From Haloimpatiens massiliensis (lineage in GTDB: Bacteria; Bacillota; Clostridia; Clostridiales; Clostridiaceae), in NCBI RefSeq assembly GCF_900184255.1, contig NZ_LT854639.1, positions 83,046-147,045 of the forward strand: a DNA stretch of 64,000 bases, read 5' to 3'. Position numbers and translations under genes: made by a program. Positions 23,770 through 34,923 of this stretch are shown in pieces. The notes below the pieces were generated by a model. The model was not told the origin of the DNA, did no database searches, and saw nothing but the letters and a program-made list of their open reading frames with translations. Positions within the stretch are counted from its first letter, which is position 1. Every line of letters begins with the position of its first letter.

Positions 23770-26700
23770 GTTGAACATTAACATAAGATGTATTTAAATT
23801 TCTCCTTTCTACATTTTAGATAAGGGGATTTATCGTTGAACATTAACATAAGATGTATTTAAATGAAAGAGGCTTAGGAGAATACATATTAACAGTTACA
23901 GTTGAACATTAACATAAGATGTATTTAAATCCCATTTGTACTATAGAATCAGCTAGTAATTTTTGTTGAACATTAACATAAGATGTATTTAAATTAATAA
24001 TGAAAAACAAAAAATAGACGGATATACAAGTTGAACATTAACATAAGATGTATTTAAATTTAAGGATACAGCATACTTCTTAAGTCATTACTATGTTGAA
24101 CATTAACATAAGATGTATTTAAATGATAAATATTATGTAGGAATAACAAGGCAAGAAAGTTGAACATTAACATAAGATGTATTTAAATTTTCTGGACTAT
24201 TCCATGCTTTTTCTACTGCTATAAGTTGAACATTAACATAAGATGTATTTAAATAGCAGTACTAAAAGGAAAAAAGAGACCACAGTTATTAGTTGAACAT
24301 TAACATAAGATGTATTTAAATACTAAATCTTCCGCATAACCTTTTGTTACCCACCATGTTGAACATTAACATAAGATGTATTTAAATCTAGCAAGTATTC
24401 CACCTTTACCATCTGTTCCTATGTTGAACATTAACATAAGATGTATTTAAATGCAATTTGTATTAAAAGATCTTTATCTGGAAATCTAGTTGAACATTAA
24501 CATAAGATGTATTTAAATAGTATATGAGACTAATGATCCAGTAGCTAGTTGGACGTTGAACATTAACATAAGATGTATTTAAATCATTAAAATCTTTCTT
24601 TTATTTAGTGTTGTTATCTGTTGAACATTAACATAAGATGTATTTAAATTAACTTAGCTTCTTGGGGGAGTTAAGTTATTTTTTTGTTGAACATTAACAT
24701 AAGATGTATTTAAATACGGATATTTTTCCATAGGATTTTCGCTATTCCATGTTGAACATTAACATAAGATGTATTTAAATCAACCCTAGTGTACAAGCCA
24801 TTTGTAAGGGTTTTTGTTGAACATTAACATAAGATGTATTTAAATCAAAAGAAAATTATGAGCCTGCAACTATAGAAGTTGGTTGAACATTAACATAAGA
24901 TGTATTTAAATCAGGATTTATATTTGCGCTGCTGTTTTAGGTATAATGTTGAACATTAACATAAGATGTATTTAAATCCAGCGAATGTAATATGTGTATA
25001 TGATGGTATAGGGTTGAACATTAACATAAGATGTATTTAAATAATAAGTTAGGGTGGATTGATATGTTAGAAATAGGTTGAACATTAACATAAGATGTAT
25101 TTAAATAAACATTCCTTTTGATTTATTATGAGCTCTGGTCTGTTGAACATTAACATAAGATGTATTTAAATGTAAAACAAAAGAAAGTACTTACATGGTG
25201 GCTACCCAGTTGAACATTAACATAAGATGTATTTAAATTATTATTCTCCATTCATTTTCATAAGACCATTCATTGTTGAACATTAACATAAGATGTATTT
25301 AAATTTGGTGTAATTTTGTAAAGTAGAATAATTGTGAAAGTTGAACATTAACATAAGATGTATTTAAATTCTACTGCAGCCTTAAGTAAGTCTTTGTCTA
25401 CTTCTGTTGAACATTAACATAAGATGTATTTAAATGAGGAAAAAAACAAAATATAGAAGTCATCTGCAACTGTTGAACATTAACATAAGATGTATTTAAA
25501 TGTAATAAACTTGTAAAATCCTTTTATTCCATCTACTGTTGAACATTAACATAAGATGTATTTAAATATTTTTAGAGTCTTACGATTTAACAGATGAAGA
25601 AAGTTGAACATTAACATAAGATGTATTTAAATTCTTTACTATCCGCTCTATATTTTCTACCATGTAAGTTGAACATTAACATAAGATGTATTTAAATATA
25701 TATCGTTTGTTTAATTCTCCTTTTATGACCTTAGTTGAACATTAACATAAGATGTATTTAAATCCCCAAACATTGTAAATTTTAATCTTAGAATCTTTGT
25801 TGAACATTAACATAAGATGTATTTAAATATCGCCACTAAGGCTTTGTTTAAATGCCTGTTTATGTTGAACATTAACATAAGATGTATTTAAATTTTTTGC
25901 ACCTCCAAAATTAAAAGAGCCTGCAATGCGTTGAACATTAACATAAGATGTATTTAAATTATATGAGCAAAGCACAAGTAACATTTGCAAAAGAGTTGAA
26001 CATTAACATAAGATGTATTTAAATACATGTTTTTTAACTTTTCCGGTATTGCAACACCTGTTGAACATTAACATAAGATGTATTTAAATGGCACAATTTC
26101 AAATTGGGAAGTATTATATTGTGTAGTTGAACATTAACATAAGATGTATTTAAATTTCTCAACAATAGGTAATAGATTAAACAATATCGAGTTGAACATT
26201 AACATAAGATGTATTTAAATGATAAAGAAGCTCCGCACATATTAGAAGGTAAAATGTTGAACATTAACATAAGATGTATTTAAATGATCTCGTTTTAATA
26301 GTAAATCCATTTGACTATTAGTTGAACATTAACATAAGATGTATTTAAATCGGAGCAGTATCTGTTTATAATTTACGCCAAATAGAAGTTGAACATTAAC
26401 ATAAGATGTATTTAAATATCCAATTATACCCTTTGTAATAACAACCATTAGACGTTGAACATTAACATAAGATGTATTTAAATTATAGAAACTAAAATAA
26501 CAATATGCTGTGTACTCCTGTTGAACATTAACATAAGATGTATTTAAATATATTTAACAAAATATTTACGATAAAACATGAATAAGTTGAACATTAACAT
26601 AAGATGTATTTAAATCAAGTAATGGATAAAACTTTAAATAAAATATGCTGCAGTTGAACATTAACATAAGATGTATTTAAATAGTTGTTAGCGTGGAAGG

Positions 26701-29700
26701 TCTACACAGAACGAATCCGTTGAACATTAACATAAGATGTATTTAAATTTCCTCTTAATCGAACGACTGCACAACCTTCCATGTTGAACATTAACATAAG
26801 ATGTATTTAAATTGGCTTTTGTAGCAGCTATGTGTGCGGATGGTACAGGTTGAACATTAACATAAGATGTATTTAAATCATTTTCTAGCATAATTTTATT
26901 CTCTTGTAAATATGTTGAACATTAACATAAGATGTATTTAAATAACAAAAACTTATATATTAAAAACGGCTGTAGGTCGTTGAACATTAACATAAGATGT
27001 ATTTAAATGGGTATTTTGGCATAGTAACATATTGCATAGGATTTGTTGAACATTAACATAAGATGTATTTAAATTGTATTTGGGTGGGGTGGGCTCCATG
27101 GTGCTAGAGAGTTGAACATTAACATAAGATGTATTTAAATGTATATTAAAATCTAAATTATCTACAGCGGATTTGGTTGAACATTAACATAAGATGTATT
27201 TAAATGATATATGTAGGTGATGGGGAATGGAAAGACCCAGTTGAACATTAACATAAGATGTATTTAAATTCACTATTCCCTCCCGAATGTATATGTAATA
27301 TTCCAGTTGAACATTAACATAAGATGTATTTAAATAAGGCTCTAGGCTCTATTTGTTCAATAAATTTACCGTTGAACATTAACATAAGATGTATTTAAAT
27401 AGATTCCATGCGCTATCGCCATTATTCTTATCTTTGTTGAACATTAACATAAGATGTATTTAAATACAATGGAAGCTGAAAGACAAACTGGAATATGTAG
27501 AGTTGAACATTAACATAAGATGTATTTAAATTCATATACTTTCATTAACTCATCCCAGCTTAATGGAGTTGAACATTAACATAAGATGTATTTAAATCTA
27601 AATAAGTTGGATTATGATTTACCAATAGTTAAGTTGAACATTAACATAAGATGTATTTAAATTAATTATTCACCTCAATTAAACTGATTTCATTGTTAGT
27701 TGAACATTAACATAAGATGTATTTAAATGGACATAGTTTAAGAAAGACTTACGCTAGAAGACTAGTTGAACATTAACATAAGATGTATTTAAATAAGTAT
27801 AAAAACATTTATGATTATCGTATGCAACTTGTTGAACATTAACATAAGATGTATTTAAATTTATAATTTCTTATATCTTCGTCTAACCCATAAATGTTGA
27901 ACATTAACATAAGATGTATTTAAATGATAAGAGAATACCAAGAAAATTAGACAAGCAGTGGTTGAACATTAACATAAGATGTATTTAAATATGGCATAAA
28001 CGTTATTTAACTTTTCTCTTTTTTGTTGAACATTAACATAAGATGTATTTAAATTCAATGTGAAAAGGATAATGATATAGAACATTTTTGTTGAACATTA
28101 ACATAAGATGTATTTAAATTGATGTGGAGCAAACAATGGAAGTATTTATTAATCGTTGAACATTAACATAAGATGTATTTAAATTAGCTTTACTTATGCA
28201 AAAATTTGCGACCAAGTATGGGTTGAACATTAACATAAGATGTATTTAAATTAATTAAGTTAGTATGCTATACTAGATATAATCGGGTTGAACATTAACA
28301 TAAGATGTATTTAAATTTAGATAGTGATGTAGAAGTAGAGTTTGAAAACTGTTGAACATTAACATAAGATGTATTTAAATATAGGTACATTTAACTCATT
28401 CATTAAATATTTAACTGTTGAACATTAACATAAGATGTATTTAAATAATAATTCTTACCATTTGCACAGCTTAAAATTATCAAGTTGAACATTAACATAA
28501 GATGTATTTAAATTTGTAGATATTAACCAAGGTTGTGATGTTAGGCTTGTTGAACATTAACATAAGATGTATTTAAATCAATCAGAGGATAGGGTACACA
28601 GAATAGGTCAAAATGTTGAACATTAACATAAGATGTATTTAAATCAGACTATAACACAACGTTATTTACTTTAGCTGACAGTTGAACATTAACATAAGAT
28701 GTATTTAAATTATATTGTTCCTTGAAATTGTAATAATTTATCCAGTTGAACATTAACATAAGATGTATTTAAATTTGGTGGTCCATAAATAATATAGACT
28801 GCTTTCTCTTGTTGAACATTAACATAAGATGTATTTAAATTAGAATTGACAATATAGAAAAATTAGAAAAGGAGGAGTTGAACATTAACATAAGATGTAT
28901 TTAAATACTATTATTGTCTTATTCTCTAGTATTTCATCTCCTGTTGAACATTAACATAAGATGTATTTAAATTTAAGATTATTTTTTATCTGTATCTTAG
29001 CAACCAGTTGAACATTAACATAAGATGTATTTAAATTAATAAACATCACAAGAGATTCTCTGGTGGAGGTCAGTTGAACATTAACATAAGATGTATTTAA
29101 ATAGCTATAAGAGAATATACAGAAGATGTAAGTACTGTTGAACATTAACATAAGATGTATTTAAATCCAGCATTAATCTTTTTTTTCATTTAGATTTTCC
29201 TCGTTGAACATTAACATAAGATGTATTTAAATAATCACAAGAAATAAAAAATGAAAAGGCTGCTTTAAAGTTGAACATTAACATAAGATGTATTTAAATT
29301 TAACTTGGCATTTCCAATCATCAGGTTTGCTTAGGTTGAACATTAACATAAGATGTATTTAAATTGATATGTGTTAGATATAAATTTATGTGACATTATA
29401 GTTGAACATTAACATAAGATGTATTTAAATACATCTACGTAACCATTTTTTAAATCATACATTTTGTTGAACATTAACATAAGATGTATTTAAATGGACT
29501 ATAAGTATTTACGGTAACTTCTACGCTTTTAAGTTGAACATTAACATAAGATGTATTTAAATTCCATAGGGCACATCAAGTCCGGATGTACCATTAAGTT
29601 GAACATTAACATAAGATGTATTTAAATTATCCCTTATTTTATTAATTACTATATTTGTTTGTTGTTGAACATTAACATAAGATGTATTTAAATTACATTA

Positions 29701-30847
29701 TTAAACTACTTCCTACATGAACCATAGATGTTGAACATTAACATAAGATGTATTTAAATTTAAAACATATTGTAATAGTTTCTTTATTGGGTGTAGTTGA
29801 ACATTAACATAAGATGTATTTAAATACCGAACCAACAACAAAAGATAAGTCGCACGACTGTTGAACATTAACATAAGATGTATTTAAATTTTTCTTTGAA
29901 AGTCGATAAGTTTTTGATATATTCAAGTTGAACATTAACATAAGATGTATTTAAATGTATCTTCCCAACGATCCTTATTTGCATAAAAGCCGTTGAACAT
30001 TAACATAAGATGTATTTAAATCATAGAACTAAAAAAGAATTAGCTCTAAGAAAAAAGTTGAACATTAACATAAGATGTATTTAAATTTCCATAACGGAAA
30101 TTTCTAACCTTATCTAATTCTAGTTGAACATTAACATAAGATGTATTTAAATTAGGAGAACCACATTTTGAACATTTTAATATGCCGTTGAACATTAACA
30201 TAAGATGTATTTAAATCCTTTCCACTCCGTGACCATAGCAACTGCAGTGTTAGTTGAACATTAACATAAGATGTATTTAAATATAACATTGTCTTCCTTT
30301 ATTTCCTTTAGCATATCAGTTGAACATTAACATAAGATGTATTTAAATGCTACTGTTTTACCATCTTCTAAATAAAGTTCAGTGTTGAACATTAACATAA
30401 GATGTATTTAAATTCCTCTAATTATTTTTTATATGCATAAACCTATTGAGTTGAACATTAACATAAGATGTATTTAAATCAAAAGATGAATTTATATCTT
30501 ACTGTAAAAAAATAAGTTGAACATTAACATAAGATGTATTTAAATCTATTCTTTCCAATATTTCCTGTTGAATATTTTCCGTTGAACATTAACATAAGAT
30601 GTATTTAAATACGTTCCCTTTAAAGAGAACCCCTTTATCATTAATCGTTGAACATTAACATAAGATGTATTTAAATATTAGCCAAAGGAACACAAATTAT
30701 AGGTCAAGTTGTGTTGAACATTAACATAAGATGTATTTAAATTACCTTTTATTGCAGAGGCATTTGCAACTAATAAGGTTGAACATTAACATAAGATGTA
30801 TTTAAATCTTACTGTTATCTCTTTAATATCATTCATTTTTAGTTGAA
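23770..30847 (+). CRISPR. CRISPR array 1, proximal part (108 full repeats)
   Basis: I counted 108 full copies of a 30-base repeat (starting GTTGAACATTAAC and ending GATGTATTTAAAT, with AA at the position where array 2 has GG), separated by spacers of about 34-38 bases. The last, 109th, repeat is cut after GTTGAA by the transposon at 30848. Spacers 96-99 recur in the distal part after the transposon. Repeats are essentially identical throughout, so the array looks active or recently so. The repeat belongs with the type I-B operon downstream. Spacer 14 (24650-24685) contains an intrinsic-terminator sequence. Confidence 0.99.
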
Positions 30848-30971
30848 TGTTAAACGTCAAATTTCTCCTAATTTAAACGTCAGTTTATTTCTATAATTAT
30901 TGTACAATTTACGTCAAATTATTTCTACAAAATCACTTTATTTTTAATGAAAAATCATTTTGCACCTAAAA

Positions 30972-30995
30972 GAAAAAGGAGCTAGCGCTCCTTGT
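30972..30995 (-). terminator. Terminator of the transposon operon
   Basis: On the minus strand, AAGGAGCGCTAGCTCCTTTTTC forms a compact hairpin followed by T, five bases after the ATPase stop codon. Confidence 0.75.
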
Positions 30996-30999
30996 GATT

Positions 31000-31803
31000 T
31001 TAATGCAATGATATTTCATTGGCGGCAGCCATTATTATATCAGTATCGATTACGTTTTTTTCGTGCTGCGCACCTATTATTAAAGCTTTAGTTAATATCA
31101 TATTTAAGCGTCTTATAGAGCCAGCACAACTTCTATATGCAGCCAAAACAGCATTGTTATCAAATATTTCTGGCGAAGCCCCTGCTAATGATAATCTAGA
31201 ATTAATATATTCTAAAGCTTCAAGTTCAGAAAGTCCTCCAAAATTATAATTTATTATAATTCTTTGCTTTAATGCCTCATGTATCTGTTTTTCTAAGATA
31301 TTATTTAACACAGGTTGTCCTATCAAAACTAAAGAAAAACAGTCCTTTGAATCCATGGAGAAGTTCATAAGTAGCTTTAAATCCTTTAAAATATCATTGT
31401 TTAGGTATTGTGCTTCATCCCAAACTAATATATAGTGCACACGTTTATCTGTACTCATACTTTCCATATAATCTTTTATACTCTTAAACATATCAGATTT
31501 ACGAGAGGAAGGTTCAATTCCTAAGGAGATGCAAAATTGTCTATAGAACTCAGTAGTAGTTACAGTAGTAAAGCAAAGATATATAACTTTTGTCAAATTA
31601 GGGTTTACTTTTTTAGTAAAGCATCTTAAGGCAAAGGTTTTTCCACTGCCAGGAGAAGCTGTAAATAAGCCGATTCCCCTAGCTTCATTAAGATACTCAA
31701 GTCTTGATATCATCTCTTTTAGATCATTTGACATATAGGCATCTTTTTCTTTTATACCTTTTTCAAATGGATTCATTGTCATACCATAAAATTGTTTAAA
31801 CAT
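31000..31803 (-). CDS. TnsC/ExeA-like AAA ATPase of the transposon
   Basis: A 267-residue AAA+ ATPase. It begins MFKQFYGMTMNPFEKGIKE, the start found in ExeA-type transposition ATPases. Walker A is TASPGSGKTFALR, Walker B is YILVWDEAQYL, and sensor-like segments follow (LVLIGQPVLNN, LKQRIIINYNF). Such ATPases choose or mark the target and activate the transposase. I take ATG 31803, which has AAAGGATGG 8 bases before it; another ATG twelve bases upstream has no room for a ribosome site. It overlaps the end of the transposase gene by eight bases, so the two are coupled. Confidence 0.88.
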   Translation of the reverse strand: MFKQFYGMTMNPFEKGIKEKDAYMSNDLKEMISRLEYLNEARGIGLFTASPGSGKTFALRCFTKKVNPNLTKVIYLCFTTVTTTEFYRQFCISLGIEPSSRKSDMFKSIKDYMESMSTDKRVHYILVWDEAQYLNNDILKDLKLLMNFSMDSKDCFSLVLIGQPVLNNILEKQIHEALKQRIIINYNFGGLSELEALEYINSRLSLAGASPEIFDNNAVLAAYRSCAGSIRRLNMILTKALIIGAQHEKNVIDTDIIMAAANEISLH

Positions 31804-33055
31804 TTTTAAAACCATCCTTTGAATAATTTATAGTAAATGCATTCTTACGCTTAGTTTTACCATTTTCAACCTTATTTGTTTTTCTAATACTGTATTTAAC
31901 ATTTTCATAATATACATATGCATTATCCATATCATCAGGTAAATATCTTATTTCAATTTTTTGTCCTATAAATTGCATAGGTACATCATAGGATATTTTA
32001 TCAATGCTTATTGTTGAGTCATTATTAACTCTTCGTTGTATGCGATTCATAAAGCAATTATCCAACCACTCACTATCAGCAGCTACTTTAACATGAGCTA
32101 AATCGCTTTTATATCTATCGATAGGACGTTGTGATGTAGCTGAATGTACTGTTACATTATGCTTGTTTATATATGCGAATAGCTCATCGTTTAGCTCCGC
32201 TAAGGAAGATATAGATTCTGTATCTAGAGCGTTTAGCCATCTACTTTTTAATGTTCTAAAGTTTCTTTCTACTTTTCCTTTGGATGCTCCATCCCTTACC
32301 ATGGTGTGCAGTTCTACTATTCCAAGGGATCCACAGATAAGACTTAATTGTTCATTTTTATAAGGAGAACCGTTGTCCAAATAAAGTTTATTAGGTATGC
32401 CGTATCTAGCAATAGATTCTTTAAGTACCTTTTGAAAATTATAAGAGTTATCATTGTAAAAAAATCTTCCGCCAACGATAAGCCTTGATTTGTCATCAAT
32501 TAGCATAATTAGATATGTTCTTTTACGTATGCCATTTTCAGTAATATACGGGCCATAACATGTATCACCTTGGTACATACCAGTTGCAAACTCTTCTTCA
32601 AAGGCTTTTCGATCTTTCATATTTATGCATCTAGCAGATTTAAGATCATTATTTTTTATAAATCTTTGAACTGTAGATAAGGATATGCTTTTTTCATTGA
32701 TAAGGCCATCTTCGATAAGTTTATGATATATAAGAGTAGCATTAATTTTAGGAAATGTATTTTTTAGAATATATATCTGTTCTATGGCTACATCATTTAA
32801 TTTTCTGGTTTTACCTATGTCGCTACGCGTCTTCGGTAGAAGGGCCTCAAAACCAAACCTATTATAATCTGATTCCCAATTAGATAGTGTTCCAGGACTA
32901 TACAAAACTGACTTACCGTTAGGTAATTTTACAGGAGTAGTTGCAACACGCCTATAATAAGCAATTTTGGAGCTTTCGGTATAAGTGTTATTTATAGCTG
33001 GAGCTATTAGGGCTAGTCTAATAGAAGCTATTTCAATCATTTCTTTGTTATTCAT
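31796..33055 (-). CDS. DDE transposase (Mu/IS481-like integrase core)
   Basis: A 419-residue transposase. The N-terminal third has HTH-like regions (GTLSNWESDYNRFGFEALLPK; SLSTVQRFIKNNDL). The integrase core contains the DDE triad: Asp in GMYQGDTCYGP, Asp in KLYLDNGSPYKNEQL, and Glu in GASKGKVERNFRTLKSRWL. The C-terminal domain (YDVPMQFIGQKIEIRYLPDD) is a Mu-like beta barrel. It is intact, so the element may still move. AGAGGTGATG precedes the ATG. The gene lies between the zinc-ribbon gene and the ATPase gene in one minus-strand operon. Confidence 0.92.
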   Translation of the reverse strand: MNNKEMIEIASIRLALIAPAINNTYTESSKIAYYRRVATTPVKLPNGKSVLYSPGTLSNWESDYNRFGFEALLPKTRSDIGKTRKLNDVAIEQIYILKNTFPKINATLIYHKLIEDGLINEKSISLSTVQRFIKNNDLKSARCINMKDRKAFEEEFATGMYQGDTCYGPYITENGIRKRTYLIMLIDDKSRLIVGGRFFYNDNSYNFQKVLKESIARYGIPNKLYLDNGSPYKNEQLSLICGSLGIVELHTMVRDGASKGKVERNFRTLKSRWLNALDTESISSLAELNDELFAYINKHNVTVHSATSQRPIDRYKSDLAHVKVAADSEWLDNCFMNRIQRRVNNDSTISIDKISYDVPMQFIGQKIEIRYLPDDMDNAYVYYENVKYSIRKTNKVENGKTKRKNAFTINYSKDGFKNV

Positions 33056-33162
33056 TTCAACATCACCTCTATAAAAATGCTATCATGGAGAAATTATAAT
33101 ATCCATTATCGTATTGAGTGGTATATATAAAATAAAATTAAAAGCATATAGCTATAGCTTAA

Positions 33163-33738
33163 TTATGATGTTCCTTGAAAAAAGGATAATCCATTTCTAT
33201 TAAAAAAGTTTGTTATAAAGGTTTCAATTTCAATAAAGGTACTATTTATAACACGTTGTATAAAACTTAAGTTAGAAATAAGCCTGTCTTGTAAAAGTCC
33301 AAGCCATAGTTGTTTATGTTCTTTGAATTTATTTAAAATTCGATAGAATGTAGATATTGCTATACAGTAATGTTCACACATAGCTTCTACAGAGGTAAAT
33401 TTATGTACAAGATAATCATGAATAATAGACACAGTAAATTTAAAGCTAAATGACATGTAGGGCACAATTACCGAAGGTAGGATAGCATGAGTATGTCCGC
33501 ATGACGGGCAAATATATCTATTGATAGTTATTATATTATCGTGAACTTCATTATTATCATAAGTCACAAGATGGCGTTTATAAGAGGCAAATAGGGATAG
33601 ATCGTGTTTAGATCCGCAGAATGGACATACCAAAGCCTCTGAATTAACCGTTTTCATATACTCTTCAAAAATATTTATCTCATTTTCAAAAGAAATTTGT
33701 TTAAAACACTTGCATAGTTGTGAAAATAATCTTATCAT
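33163..33738 (-). CDS. Zinc-ribbon and HTH protein of the transposon (DUF6431-like)
   Basis: A 191-residue protein with two CxxC pairs, VCPFCGSKHDL and YICPSCGHTH, forming a zinc ribbon, followed by a helix-turn-helix-like segment VEAMCEHYCIAISTFYRILNKF. It is the first gene of the transposon operon. Proteins of this layout accompany the DDE transposase and ATPase in clostridial elements, as I recall under DUF6431. A role in target or end recognition, like TniQ in other elements, is inference. There is no good ribosome site at ATG 33738, so translation may start at Met28 (33657). Confidence 0.7.
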   Translation of the reverse strand: MIRLFSQLCKCFKQISFENEINIFEEYMKTVNSEALVCPFCGSKHDLSLFASYKRHLVTYDNNEVHDNIITINRYICPSCGHTHAILPSVIVPYMSFSFKFTVSIIHDYLVHKFTSVEAMCEHYCIAISTFYRILNKFKEHKQLWLGLLQDRLISNLSFIQRVINSTFIEIETFITNFFNRNGLSFFQGTS

Positions 33739-33746
33739 AATAATAG

Positions 33747-33888
33747 GTTGTAAGAGCTTACGCTCTTATTTTTAGGGAAGAACCTTCGCTTTGCACGGCT
33801 TGGGGTTCTTCCCTTTCCTTTCTCTAGTTTTTATAATAAGCTTAAAATAACCTCCAAATGATGTCAAGTCATTAGGAGGTTTTATTTA
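33747..33888. terminator. Three consecutive hairpins at the right end of the transposon
   Basis: GTAAGAGCTTACGCTCTTA followed by TTTTT (33749-33773); AGGGAAGAACC pairing with GGGTTCTTCCCTTTCC (33774-33820); and AAAATAACCTCC pairing with GGAGGTTTTATTT (33844-33888). They lie between the operon start and the right end. Read in the plus direction they can stop transcription arriving from the CRISPR leader side. Confidence 0.7.
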
Positions 33889-33999
33889 GCAATAATATGA
33901 TTATTTAAAATGCATTTAATTACTGGATAGTTATTGGAGTTATAGTTATAATTTGACTTAGAAATGCAGTTTTCAAAAGCTATATTTTGACGCACTACA

Positions 34000-34614
34000 G
34001 TTGAACATTAACATAAGATGTATTTAAATCATAGAACTAAAAAAGAATTAGCTCTAAGAAAAAAGTTGAACATTAACATAAGATGTATTTAAATTTCCAT
34101 AACGGAAATTTCTAACCTTATCTAATTCTAGTTGAACATTAACATAAGATGTATTTAAATTAGGAGAACCACATTTTGAACATTTTAATATGCCGTTGAA
34201 CATTAACATAAGATGTATTTAAATCCTTTCCACTCCGTGACCATAGCAACTGCAGTGTTAGTTGAACATTAACATAAGATGTATTTAAATAAGAAACTAA
34301 AGAGATAATAGTAAAAGAAATTGTAGTTGAACATTAACATAAGATGTATTTAAATTTAAAGTGGATGATGATGGTGGAGTAGATAAGTTAGTTGAACATT
34401 AACATAAGATGTATTTAAATTGCAACAAGGAATTTGTAATGAAGCGAGAAATGCGTTGAACATTAACATAAGATGTATTTAAATTTCCCTGCTCACCATC
34501 TACTTTATAAGACCACATAGTTGAACATTAACATAAGATGTATTTAAATATCCTTATTTTGGTGGAGTATCTTCTTTAAGTTATTTAGAACCTTAACATG
34601 AGATGTGCTTAAAT
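34000..34614 (+). CRISPR. CRISPR array 1, distal part (10 repeats)
   Basis: Nine good repeats and one degenerate last repeat (34585-34614, ending GAGATGTGCTTAAAT), the mark of the leader-distal end. The first four spacers are identical to spacers 96-99 of the proximal part; the next five are unique. It has no leader of its own because the transposon lies in front. Confidence 0.98.
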
Positions 34615-34875
34615 AAAATTATTTAGGGAATAGACATTATAGAGTAAGTGAAGTAAAATCATTAACGAGTAAGAAATAAAAATATTTTTACTATATAATT
34701 AAAACGTGGTACTATTTATAACAAGTAACCATAGCATTCTATGCATTTAAATTTAATTAAGATTATAATTATTTCCAATTTGTAACCGTAACATTAAATG
34801 TAGTAAATAAACTAAACTTTTTAGTTTATTTATTTTACGTAAAAAAACATCATTAATAAAGATTATAATAATTTA
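34615..34875 (+). terminator. Gap between array 1 and cas operon, with terminator at 34805-34836
   Basis: AATAAACTAAA and TTTAGTTTATTTATTTT form an 11-bp stem followed by T-rich sequence, likely insulating the cas promoter from array transcripts. The remainder is A+T-rich with nothing else supported. Confidence 0.6.
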
Positions 34876-34903
34876 TTGACAATTCAGAATTTAGTATTAT
34901 AAT
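34876..34903 (+). promoter_or_regulatory. Strong sigma-A promoter of the cas operon
   Basis: TTGACA (34876-34881), 16 bases, TATAAT (34898-34903). The first gene starts only 21 bases after the -10 box, so the leader is nearly all ribosome site (AGGAGGTG). Confidence 0.85.
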
Positions 34904-34923
34904 TGGAAATAGGAGGTGAAAAA

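Larger units (their letters stand above)
30848..33999. mobile_element. Three-gene TGT/ACA-ended transposon inserted in CRISPR array 1
   Basis: The element runs from TGTTAAACGTCAAA at the left to TTTTGACGCACTACA at the right, so both ends read TGTnnnnCGTCAAA inward. Directly outside each end is GTTGAA, the first six bases of the CRISPR repeat, consistent with a six-base target duplication. The left end has two more ACGTCA words (30877, 30911), likely transposase sites. Inside are three minus-strand genes: a zinc-ribbon/HTH protein, a DDE transposase and an ATPase. The layout recalls Tn7/IS21-like elements, but I recognise no TnsA, TniQ or cas gene. Confidence 0.9.

Noticed and set aside
30541..30580. 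Extra CRISPR-like words GTTGAATATT and TTTTGAACATTTTA inside two spacers (at about 30565 and 30165)
   Set aside because: They match only 6-9 bases of the repeat and the spacing to true repeats is normal, so they are spacer sequence.
30848..33999. The transposon as a CRISPR-associated (Tn7-like, RNA-guided) transposon
   Set aside because: Its ends enclose only three genes, none of them cas. The cas operon nearby is a complete defence system with Cas3 and Cas1-Cas2, not the reduced set of RNA-guided transposons. The array lies outside the element.
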